Source of the DNA: an uncultured Elusimicrobia bacterium
GTDB lineage: Bacteria > Elusimicrobiota > Endomicrobiia > Endomicrobiales > Endomicrobiaceae
Length of the DNA: 12,601 nucleotides
Direction of reading: 5' to 3'
Assembly (NCBI GenBank): GCA_900321055.1
Contig: ONUQ01000097.1
Span: 1 to 12,601 of the forward strand
Position numbers and translations under genes: made by a program. The first letter of the stretch is position 1. Each line of letters begins with the position of its first letter. The notes beneath the pieces are model-generated. The model was not told the origin of the DNA and ran no database searches. It saw nothing but the letters and a program-made list of their open reading frames with translations. Below are positions 6,156-12,601 of this stretch, piece after piece.

Positions 6156-7850
6156 GTGCTTGATATTTTAAGAAAAAAGTATATTGGAGAAGTTTTAATA
6201 AACAAGAAGTATGTAACTAAAGAACAGTTACAAGAAGCATTGAAAGAAGCTGTGGAACAAAAAAAGAAGGTAGGTCAGGTTCTGTTGGCTAAAGGATATA
6301 TTTCCGAGAAAATGCTTTATGAGTGTCTGTCGGTATCTTTAGGAGTTGAATATAAAGATTTAAGCGATATTGATAATGTTTCAAAAAAAATTTTACAAAA
6401 TTTACCGGAAGTTTATGCAAGAAAATATATGGCAGTTCCTATTCAGGTTAATGGGGATGTCGTTATTTTTGCAATGGCAGATCCTGCAAATGTTATATAT
6501 AGAGATGATATTTCTAGAATTAGCGGAAAAAAAATATCCGTAGTTTTGGCTTCTGAAAAAGATATAATAAGTTTTATAGAAAAATTTTATGTTAGAACAT
6601 CGCTGAGTAGCGAAATTGATGAAGATGAGATTAATATAACTTCGGATGAAGATAACAATGAAGCTCAAAATGATTCTGATATTGATAGTGAGGCTGCACC
6701 GGTTGTTAAATATGTTAATTCTATATTTTTTGATGCTATAACCAGTAAAGCCAGTGATATTCATTTGGAACCTTTTGAAAAAGAGGTTTCTTTAAGGATG
6801 AGAATTGACGGTATGTTACAATCTATGCCGGCTCCGGCGAAAAAATATTATCCTGCAATAGTTTCCAGAATAAAGATTATGTCTGAACTTGATATATCAG
6901 AGAGAAGGTTGCCTCAAGATGGTAAATGCAGAATAAAAGTTTCAAATCAAACAGTGGACATCAGAGTTTCTGTATTACCTACTATTTGGGGTGAAAAGAT
7001 AGTTCTGAGAGTTCTTGCAAAAAATGTGTTTGGGCTTGATATTGAAAGAGTCGGTTTTTCTAAAAAAGAATTAGAAGTTTTTCAGGAAGCAATTAATGCT
7101 CCTTACGGAATGGTTTTGGTTACAGGTCCTACGAGTAGCGGAAAAACAACAACCCTTTATTCTGCTTTAGGAAGTATTAATACAAGTGACCTAAATATAA
7201 TGACGGCAGAAGATCCTGTGGAATATGAACTGAAAGGTATTAATCAGGTTCATGTCAGATCGGGTATAGGGTTGACTTTTGCGAATATTTTAAGAAGTTT
7301 TATGAGACAGGATCCTGATGTTATTCTGGTAGGAGAAATCAGAGATGCCGAAACTGCTCAAATTGCTATACAGGCTGCATTAACCGGACATTTAGTGTTT
7401 TCTACTTTGCATACAAATGATACTGTAAGTACTATTTCCAGAATGTCTTTTATGGGAATAGAATCTTATCTTTTAGCAGATGCTTTGAATTTGATTGTTG
7501 CACAAAGATTGGTTAGAACGATTTGTCCGGCTTGTAAAAGGGAACGAACTGATGTTCCGGAATCGGTATATGAAAAGTTAGGACTTGATAGAAGTCACAA
7601 GATTTATGAGGGAAAAGGATGTGCACTTTGCGGAAGAACCGGATATAAAGGTAGAACTGCAATATTTGAAATATTAAATGTTACTAAAGAGTTAAGAACA
7701 CTTATTGCTAATAATGCCGGTGATGTTGAGTTAAGAAAAGTTGCCAGAGAGCAGGGACTTGTTACATTAAGACAGGCGGCAATTAGTAAATTGTTAGAAG
7801 GATTAACAACGGTAGAAGAAGTATTTAATGTTAGTATTGCCGATAAATAA
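6156..7850 (+). CDS. pilB: Type IV pilus / type II secretion assembly ATPase PilB (GspE family)
   Basis: This cytoplasmic hexameric motor hydrolyses ATP to drive pilin polymerisation through PilC. The 564-residue length fits the family. Residues 1-150 form a T2SSE_N/MshEN region with two related half-motifs (from about 11 and about 40), then an acidic linker (about 152-180). The ATPase core has Walker A GPTSSGKT (324-331), the Asp box MTAEDPVEYE, Walker B VILVGEIRDAETA (Glu394) and the His box TGHLVFSTLHTND. A zinc-binding set Cys457, Cys460, Cys489 and Cys492 distinguishes PilB/GspE extension motors from PilT. The start is GTG at 6156 with GGGAG eight bases upstream; no better in-frame start fits. 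It is the first gene of the plus-strand operon. No pilT is present in the window. Confidence 0.95.
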   Translation: MLDILRKKYIGEVLINKKYVTKEQLQEALKEAVEQKKKVGQVLLAKGYISEKMLYECLSVSLGVEYKDLSDIDNVSKKILQNLPEVYARKYMAVPIQVNGDVVIFAMADPANVIYRDDISRISGKKISVVLASEKDIISFIEKFYVRTSLSSEIDEDEINITSDEDNNEAQNDSDIDSEAAPVVKYVNSIFFDAITSKASDIHLEPFEKEVSLRMRIDGMLQSMPAPAKKYYPAIVSRIKIMSELDISERRLPQDGKCRIKVSNQTVDIRVSVLPTIWGEKIVLRVLAKNVFGLDIERVGFSKKELEVFQEAINAPYGMVLVTGPTSSGKTTTLYSALGSINTSDLNIMTAEDPVEYELKGINQVHVRSGIGLTFANILRSFMRQDPDVILVGEIRDAETAQIAIQAALTGHLVFSTLHTNDTVSTISRMSFMGIESYLLADALNLIVAQRLVRTICPACKRERTDVPESVYEKLGLDRSHKIYEGKGCALCGRTGYKGRTAIFEILNVTKELRTLIANNAGDVELRKVAREQGLVTLRQAAISKLLEGLTTVEEVFNVSIADK

Positions 7851-7870
7851 AATATTAAGGGAATTATAAA

Positions 7871-9175
7871 ATGCCAAAATTTATGTATGAAGCACAAGAT
7901 TCTTTAGGAAAAGTTGTTTCAGGTTCAATAAATGCTGAAACAGATAATGAGGCTAAGGAACTTTTATCTCTAAAAGGGTTTTCCAGAATAAAACTCAGAC
8001 AGACTTCTTTTTGGGGCTTTTTGGTAGAATTGAATGCTAAAATAGAAAAAAGTACAGCAAATAAATCTTCTTTTTGGGGCTTTTTGGTAGAATTGAATGC
8101 TAAAATAGAAAAAAGTACAGCAAATAAATCTGTTAAAATTCAAGAGATAGCTGTTGTATGCCGACAGTTGGCTACACTTGTTAATGCCGGTGTTAGCTTG
8201 TTGGAATCTGTTTTTGAAGTTTCTGTCATGGTTCAAAATAAGTATTTAAGTAGTGTTTTGTTAGATATTTCTGAGGATATAAAATCCGGAAAACAGTTTT
8301 CGGATTCTCTTTTAAAATATAAAAAAATATTTGATAATACTTTTGTTTCCATGATAGCTGTTGGTGAAAGAACAGGTAAAATAGGAAAGGTTTTACTTGA
8401 TTTAGCAGTTTATTTGGAAAATAATGTTAAATTAAGGAGAAAGATTAAGTCGGCTTCATCTTATCCTCTGTTTGTCGGTATATTTTTTGTAATAGTTTTT
8501 TTTGGTATAGTATTGGTTCTTATTCCTAAATTTCAGGAGATGTTTGCATCTTTTGGTGCAGATTTACCGTTACCGACCTTGATAGTTATGAAGTTTAGTA
8601 ATTTTTTTATAGAGCACTTGCCGATAGTTGGTATAGTTGCAGTAGTAGCTTTTATAGCATTTAAAATTTGGACTAAAACTTCTGCAGGGTTGATGATGTG
8701 GCATAAGTTTTTCTTTAAAATACCGATATTTGCACCTATATATACTAAAATGTTGTTTGCAAGATTTTTTCAGACTCTTTCTACACTTATACAAAGCGGT
8801 GTTGATATTGTTGCATCTATTCAAATTGCAAGAGATACAATAACAAATGTATATATTAGAAGTGTATTAACAACTATAAAAGACTCTGTTGTATCCGGAC
8901 AGTTATTTTCTGAAAATATGGAAAAATATAAAGTTTTTCCTAAAATGGTTGTAAAAATGACATCTGTCGGTGAAAAAACCGGGCAAATGGAAGAGATGTT
9001 TTCAAAAATAACTGATTATTATAATGATGAAGTTGATGCGACGGTTGCCGGACTTAGTGCCGTTGTTGAACCGGTATTGATTATAGGATTAGGTATAATG
9101 GTTGGTATCTGTGTTGTAGCCTTGTACTTACCTATATTTAATATGGCAAATGCTATGGTTTCAGCTTCCTCTTAA
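7871..9175 (+). CDS. pilC: Type IV pilus inner-membrane platform protein PilC (GspF family) with 21-residue duplication
   Basis: This polytopic membrane protein couples the PilB motor to pilin insertion. The 434 residues include two T2SSF domains (about 91-215 and about 295-420), each with the GE(R/K)TG signature (GERTGK at 165-170, GEKTGQ at 367-372). Membrane segments lie near 199-219, 250-266 and 401-421. The N-terminal part (MPKFMYEAQDSLGKVVSG onward) is normal for the family. Residues 46-66 are repeated exactly as 67-87, between that part and the first T2SSF domain. Without the copy the protein would be 413 residues, closer to the usual length. The ATG has AAGGG upstream, 20 bases after pilB. 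The duplication is in frame, so the gene may still be functional. Confidence 0.95.
   Translation: MPKFMYEAQDSLGKVVSGSINAETDNEAKELLSLKGFSRIKLRQTSFWGFLVELNAKIEKSTANKSSFWGFLVELNAKIEKSTANKSVKIQEIAVVCRQLATLVNAGVSLLESVFEVSVMVQNKYLSSVLLDISEDIKSGKQFSDSLLKYKKIFDNTFVSMIAVGERTGKIGKVLLDLAVYLENNVKLRRKIKSASSYPLFVGIFFVIVFFGIVLVLIPKFQEMFASFGADLPLPTLIVMKFSNFFIEHLPIVGIVAVVAFIAFKIWTKTSAGLMMWHKFFFKIPIFAPIYTKMLFARFFQTLSTLIQSGVDIVASIQIARDTITNVYIRSVLTTIKDSVVSGQLFSENMEKYKVFPKMVVKMTSVGEKTGQMEEMFSKITDYYNDEVDATVAGLSAVVEPVLIIGLGIMVGICVVALYLPIFNMANAMVSASS
8004..8131 (+). repeat. Exact 63-bp in-frame tandem duplication inside pilC
   Basis: Copy one is 8004-8066 and copy two 8067-8129, identical at every base. Identity extends two bases further (to 8131), so the unit is flanked by a CT dinucleotide that could have mediated slippage. 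Each unit encodes 21 residues starting SFWGFLVELN. The absence of even silent differences points to a recent event or an assembly artefact. Confidence 0.97.
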
Positions 9176-9192
9176 GGCGGACCGGAAAAAGT

Positions 9193-9624
9193 ATGCTAAA
9201 AAATGAAGGGTTTACTTTAGTTGAAAGTTTGGTTGTTATTATACTTGTTTCATTGTTGGCTTTTCTTGGAATACATTATGGTAGACGAAATGTTAAAATG
9301 GCGGCTATAAATGAGGGAAAAAGCTTGATTAGCAGTATCGTGGTACAAGAAAAAAAATATTTTGCAGAGAATTATACTTTTTTAACAACATCCGGAAAGC
9401 AAACAAAGATAGAGGGACTTATTGATATTAATACGGTTGGAGATTTTTTTAATAAATTTGAAATAAGTCAACAATCCATGACAAGTGGCGGATATACTGA
9501 TTATATTCTAGAGATTACGATGTATCCGAATACAGATAAACATCCTGATTTTAACGGTGTGTATGTAAAAGGGAAATATAGTACATATACAAATGAGATA
9601 AAGTATGAAGAAAATTATGACTAA
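9193..9624 (+). CDS. Type IV pilin-like protein / pseudopilin
   Basis: A 143-residue protein with a class III prepilin leader: MLKNEG then FTLVESLVVIILVSLLAFLG. A prepilin peptidase would cut after Gly6, giving Phe+1 and Glu+5, followed by a hydrophobic helix to about residue 27 and a globular domain. It would be an inner-membrane subunit assembled into the fibre by PilB-PilC. Of the pilin-like proteins here it has the most canonical leader and could be a major pilin or a GspG/GspH-like subunit; the globular part is too divergent for me to assign. It starts 17 bases after pilC with a GGCGGA/GGA-type site, and overlaps the next gene by 20 bases. Confidence 0.85.
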   Translation: MLKNEGFTLVESLVVIILVSLLAFLGIHYGRRNVKMAAINEGKSLISSIVVQEKKYFAENYTFLTTSGKQTKIEGLIDINTVGDFFNKFEISQQSMTSGGYTDYILEITMYPNTDKHPDFNGVYVKGKYSTYTNEIKYEENYD

Positions 9625-10048
9625 AAGTATTAGCGGGTCAACTTTAGTAGAAGTGTTGGTTTCAATGATACTTATAGGTATATTGATGCTTAGCGGTACA
9701 ACATTTTTTATTACAGCTTGGCATTTAGATAAGGAGCAACAGGAATATTTTACTGTTATAAGCAATATTGCAAATACAATTGAAGTTGGGGTAAATAACG
9801 AAGATATTAAAACTTCAGGAATTGTTACTTTAAATAATAATGCTGCCAGAAATTACAGGGATAGTTTTGGAGGAGTTTTTTATGCTTATAAAGATGTGGT
9901 TAATGCAAATTGTATAAGTTTTGCTCCTTCGTTAGGTATATATGCTAATTACTTAGTATGTGTGTTGATGAAAAACAGTAGTACACAGTTAAAAAAATAT
10001 TTTGTATTAAAAACTGCTTATTATAAAAAATGGCATAAGGTATCATAG
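9605..10048 (+). CDS. Minor pseudopilin (GspI/PilV-like)
   Basis: A 147-residue protein with a prepilin-type leader ending SISG and mature start STLVEVLVSMILIGILMLSG, so Glu+5 is kept but residue +1 is Ser instead of the usual Phe or Met. One membrane helix (about 12-32) precedes a small globular domain. STLVEVLVSM is reminiscent of GspI/PilV minor subunits that prime fibre assembly; this is a position- and motif-based guess. The ATG at 9605 has GAG about seven bases upstream. A second in-frame ATG at 9617 would give a shorter, equally plausible seven-residue leader. The start lies inside the previous pilin gene, pointing to translational coupling. The stop is TAG. Confidence 0.75.
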   Translation: MKKIMTKSISGSTLVEVLVSMILIGILMLSGTTFFITAWHLDKEQQEYFTVISNIANTIEVGVNNEDIKTSGIVTLNNNAARNYRDSFGGVFYAYKDVVNANCISFAPSLGIYANYLVCVLMKNSSTQLKKYFVLKTAYYKKWHKVS

Positions 10049-10071
10049 TGTATCTGTTGAATGAATAAAAA

Positions 10072-10686
10072 ATGAATGGTATTAAAGCTTTTACTCTTTT
10101 TGAATTATTAGTTTCTGTTGTCCTTACAGGAATAATGTCTTTTTTTCTATATGGGATGGTCACATATTCTTATAGTAACTTTATTAGGTTATCTTCTCAT
10201 TCGGGAAATTTTGATGATATAAAGAATTTTATTTTCTCGTTGAGAAATTCTGTTATGTATGTTAACAGTATAGAAAGCTCGGGGAAAAGTTTTAAATTAA
10301 CCAGATATGGTCTTTATCACGGTGCCAATGTAAAAATTGTAGAAGAGTATAAATTTTTAGATGATAATAGAGTTGAAAGTAGTACTCTTGCAAGGGCAGT
10401 AGATCTTGAAACTATACCTGAAGGAAGTTACCCCAATAATAGGGGTGAACTATATAAATATACAAGTATATATGAAATGTCCGGAGCAAAAAAAATTGCT
10501 TTTCAAACTAAAGTATCTACTTGCATAAGAAAAATATATTATTTTTATGATGCCGGTATGAATAGATTAGATCTGTATGTTATTTATGATGATGTTGTAG
10601 GTGCAGTTATCGGACAAAATGAAACTTATATTAAAAAAGGTCAATGGTTGTGCTATTCACTAAAAAATAAGTTATTGTCTTATTAA
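10072..10686 (+). CDS. Minor pseudopilin (GspJ/PilW-like)
   Basis: A 204-residue protein with leader MNGIKA and then FTLFELLVSVVLTGIMSFFLYG, a prepilin-type helix with Glu+5. The residue before the cut is Ala instead of the usual Gly, which prepilin peptidases sometimes accept. It is the largest of the pilin-like proteins here, and the size plus the FELLVS start suit a GspJ/PilW role. The downstream domain (about 30-204) has no motif I recognise. It begins 23 bases after the previous stop with only a weak ribosome binding site. The next gene follows after 23 bases. Confidence 0.75.
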   Translation: MNGIKAFTLFELLVSVVLTGIMSFFLYGMVTYSYSNFIRLSSHSGNFDDIKNFIFSLRNSVMYVNSIESSGKSFKLTRYGLYHGANVKIVEEYKFLDDNRVESSTLARAVDLETIPEGSYPNNRGELYKYTSIYEMSGAKKIAFQTKVSTCIRKIYYFYDAGMNRLDLYVIYDDVVGAVIGQNETYIKKGQWLCYSLKNKLLSY

Positions 10687-10709
10687 ATAGGAGTAAATAT
10701 ATATAGGGT

Positions 10710-10949
10710 ATGATTATAAATAATAAAGGGTCCATATTGCCGATTACAGTGATATCAATGGTGATAATGCTGATTATGGGGCTTGTTTCCTTAAGAATGT
10801 TTCAATTACGAAATGTTTTGATTGCAGAGGATCTGTTAAGACTGAGACTTTTCTATTCGGCTGAGGGTTGTGTTGAAATTATGAGAGAAAGTATAGATAT
10901 ACTGATGAAAGAAAATACGGATTCAGACGGCTATTCCAGCAGTAGATAG
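10710..10949 (+). CDS. PilX/GspK-like minor pseudopilin, N-terminal part ended by in-frame TAG
   Basis: This 79-residue reading frame has the PilX-type N-terminus: NNKGSILPITVISMVIML, a membrane helix to about residue 29, then a helical stretch rich in leucine and arginine with SAEGCVE near 50-56. This resembles the AAE region of PilX. As in GspK/PilX there is no Glu at +5. It stops at a TAG (10947-10949) after DSDGYSSSR. The same frame continues open to 11405, so this is probably the front third of a 231-residue gene. AGGG lies only two bases before the ATG and AGGAG 17 bases before, neither ideal. An in-frame TAG at 10704 rules out an earlier start. Confidence 0.65.
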   Translation: MIINNKGSILPITVISMVIMLIMGLVSLRMFQLRNVLIAEDLLRLRLFYSAEGCVEIMRESIDILMKENTDSDGYSSSR

Positions 10950-11405
10950 GGATATTTGGCTTCTAAATTTCCTGTAGGTGTGAAAAGGTATGTTTTGGAA
11001 GGAGATATGAATTTTGTTAATAAATATAATCCGGCTCTTCCAAGGTTTTCTCTTTTTGCGACAAATAAAAGTTTTGAAGAAATATATGATTTATATGGAA
11101 ATCAGCTTACTCCCAGAGTTCTGTGCAGAGTTTATTGTGAATGTTTAGGTAATGATTATAATAGTGCAAAAATTAATTTGGGAGTTGATTTTCCAAAGGC
11201 TGTTTGGGGTGGTGATCCTGATACTTTTCGTTATTATAGAATTGTTGCCGAAGCTTCATCAACATACTCAACTTCTTTGGGTAACAGAGAAATGTCCGCT
11301 AGAGTTTCATATTATTTTTGTACACAACTGGTAGTTGAAAATGAGGGGAGACCAAATGAAAAATATAAACATACAATATATTTTGTTGAATGGAGGAAAA
11401 ATTGA
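10950..11405 (+). pseudogene. C-terminal part of the interrupted PilX/GspK-like gene
   Basis: After the TAG at 10947-10949 the same frame runs without a stop for 456 bases to a TGA at 11403-11405. It would encode about 151 residues, including FPVGVKRYVLEGDM, several cysteines (LCRVYCECLG, YFCTQL) and YYRIVAEASSTY, resembling the C-terminal beta-rich part of a minor pseudopilin. No credible separate start exists: TTG at 10956 is only three bases from AGGGA, too close. The TGA overlaps the favoured pilM start (TTGA), so translation of this part would normally couple to pilM. The open frame suggests the stop is recent, a sequence error, or read through. Confidence 0.6.
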
Positions 11406-12403
11406 TAGGAATAGATATTGGAAGTCAGTATATCAAGGTTTGTAAAGTTGTAAATGCGAATAAAAAGAATATTTCTGTTTATTCCACATTAGAAAATGTT
11501 TCTAAAATGGATAATCAACAGAAACAAATGGCAATAAGAAATTTAATGAATAAAATAAATATTGAAAAAGATAATGCTTTTCTTGCCGTAGGCGGAAGTG
11601 ATATTATTAACAGAGATGTTGTTTTATCTAAACTTGAAGCTAATTCAAAAGATTTTAAAAATGCTATTATTAGAAAATTAAAAGATTCTATTAGTGAAAA
11701 TATAGATTCTATGTATACGGCATATGCTGTTACAAGAGATATATCTGATAAGGAGATTTGTGTATTATTTTCTGCGGTACAACAACAGAAAGTAAAAGAT
11801 ATTATTTCTTTATTAGATAATTTTAATGATATAAATGTTGTGGGTATTACGATGGAAGCATTAGCTGTAGCAAATGCTTTTATTGAATTTGGACCGGAAT
11901 ATAAGAAGTCAGAAAGTATAATATTGCTAAATATAGGAAAAACGATTACTAATCTTGTTGTTTTAAATAAAGAAAAAATTATTTTTATCAAAGATTTTGA
12001 TTTTGGAGGACAAAACATAACAGGAGATATCGCAAATGTTTATTTAGTTCCCGAAAGATTAGCGGAAGAAATAAAAATAAGAACCGATTTGAGAGAAAAA
12101 ATAAACTTTAATATGAAAAATATATTAAAAAGATCGGTGTCTTCCCTAATAGATACCGTATTTAGAACTATAGAATATTGTACTACAAGGCAATTGATAC
12201 TTTCTGTTGATAGAATTATTATTACGGGTGGAGCATCCGTAACGGAAGGATTAGATATTTTTATCGGAGAAACTTTAGGTATTAATACGGAAAGGTGGGA
12301 TCCCCTAATGAATAATAACATAGTTGGATATTCTGATAAAAATTATGGTCCGTTTATTTCTGTAGCATTGGGATTGGCATTGGAAAAGAAAGGGGGAATA
12401 TAA
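11402..12403 (+). CDS. pilM: Type IV pilus assembly protein PilM (actin-like ATPase)
   Basis: PilM is a cytoplasmic actin/FtsA-fold protein that binds the N-terminal tail of PilN and helps form the inner-membrane alignment complex. The nucleotide-binding signatures are visible: IGIDIGSQYIKV at the start (phosphate-1 loop), LLNIGKTITNLVVL in the middle (phosphate-2) and IIITGGASVTEGL near the end (adenosine motif). I favour TTG at 11402 (333 residues) because GGAGG at 11392-11396 is five bases upstream and the family starts right at the IGIDIG strand. The ATG at 11390 would add four residues but has no ribosome binding site and lies across this GGAGG. The TTG overlaps the pilX TGA. The PilN gene follows after one base, supporting the call. 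Confidence 0.92.
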   Translation: MIGIDIGSQYIKVCKVVNANKKNISVYSTLENVSKMDNQQKQMAIRNLMNKINIEKDNAFLAVGGSDIINRDVVLSKLEANSKDFKNAIIRKLKDSISENIDSMYTAYAVTRDISDKEICVLFSAVQQQKVKDIISLLDNFNDINVVGITMEALAVANAFIEFGPEYKKSESIILLNIGKTITNLVVLNKEKIIFIKDFDFGGQNITGDIANVYLVPERLAEEIKIRTDLREKINFNMKNILKRSVSSLIDTVFRTIEYCTTRQLILSVDRIIITGGASVTEGLDIFIGETLGINTERWDPLMNNNIVGYSDKNYGPFISVALGLALEKKGGI

Positions 12404-12404
12404 A

Positions 12405-12601
12405 GTGATTAGCATAAATTATGTAAATAGTCTTGTTATAAAAAAAAGATATAGCAGTATTTTTTTTAGAATTTTAAAACTTCTAAATTTGTTAGTTCAT
12501 TTGCTGATAGTATGCTTACTTATTCTCTCTTATAATATAAATAACGATATAGTTGCCTGTAATAATAAAATAACTAAAATAAAAAGTTTAATAGAGGAAA
12601 A
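12405..12601 (+). CDS. pilN: Type IV pilus assembly protein PilN, N-terminal part cut by window edge
   Basis: The frame starts with GTG at 12405, one base after the pilM stop, with GGGGG about eight bases upstream. It is open to the window end (65 codons plus two bases). The translation begins MISINYVNSLVIKKRYSS, resembling the short cytoplasmic tail of PilN that docks on PilM. A membrane helix (about 23-43) and a charged helix follow. Although only the front is visible, the start motif, single transmembrane segment and place after pilM are typical. It was found by direct translation because it runs off the window. Confidence 0.8.
   Translation, partial: MISINYVNSLVIKKRYSSIFFRILKLLNLLVHLLIVCLLILSYNINNDIVACNNKITKIKSLIEE

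Noticed and set aside
8004..8131. CRISPR-like repeat
   Set aside because: The two units are directly adjacent, coding and in frame, with no spacers.
7970..8236. Minus-strand open frame with a repeated peptide
   Set aside because: It is the antisense shadow of the pilC tandem duplication; the repeat explains the repeated peptide.
10947..10949. TAG recoded as a sense codon (for example pyrrolysine or an altered code)
   Set aside because: TAG is the natural end of at least three other genes in the window, and no recoding element is visible after it.
11390..11401. ATG at 11390 as the pilM start
   Set aside because: It has no ribosome binding site and overlaps the GGAGG that fits the TTG at 11402. 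It remains possible, and would add only four residues.

Overview
The window is a low-G+C bacterial chromosome segment with two transcription units that diverge from a promoter region at about 5966-6155. Everything left of it reads on the minus strand and everything right of it on the plus strand. The gene set (GTP-type PEP carboxykinase, PIN-PhoH ATPase, PHP phosphoesterase, DUF2779 nuclease, and a pilB-pilC-pseudopilin-pilX-pilM-pilN cluster), very AT-rich codon use and an envelope with a type IV pilus-like machine suggest an anaerobic diderm bacterium. I lean toward Elusimicrobiota (Endomicrobium-like), but this is an inference from style and synteny and the sequence alone does not prove it.

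Minus strand, in transcription order: a PIN-PhoH ATPase (5965-4655), a PHP-domain phosphoesterase (4655-3780, GTG start overlapping the previous stop) and a DUF2779 protein combining a Cas4-like PD-(D/E)XK region with a DnaQ-like exonuclease region (3762-2302). The three form a tight operon whose members all look like nucleic-acid-processing enzymes. Then come nucleoside diphosphate kinase (2055-1544, start moved from the upstream ATG) and a GTP-dependent PEP carboxykinase (1353 to beyond base 1, truncated by the window edge). A strong terminator-like hairpin (2097-2125) sits between the nuclease operon and ndk, but downstream of a good candidate ndk promoter, so it may be either a terminator or an attenuator.

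Plus strand: a type IV pilus / type II secretion-like assembly operon begins from a near-consensus promoter (TTGACA, 17 bp, TAGAAT). It encodes the extension ATPase PilB, the platform protein PilC, three class-III-signal pseudopilins, a PilX/GspK-like minor pseudopilin, the actin-like PilM and the start of PilN. Genes are spaced by about 25 bp or less, or overlap. The products would form one machine: PilB drives PilC, which moves pilin subunits into a fibre, with PilM-PilN as the inner-membrane alignment complex.

Two features stand out. First, pilC carries an exact 63-bp in-frame tandem duplication (8004-8129), adding 21 residues. Second, the pilX-like gene is cut by an in-frame TAG at 10947-10949, after which the same frame stays open for 456 bases to its natural end at 11405. 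TAG ends three other genes here, so a changed genetic code is unlikely. A recent nonsense mutation, a sequence error or readthrough are the options. I see no RNA genes, insertion sequences, CRISPR arrays or origin, and no gene-free stretch longer than 300 bases.
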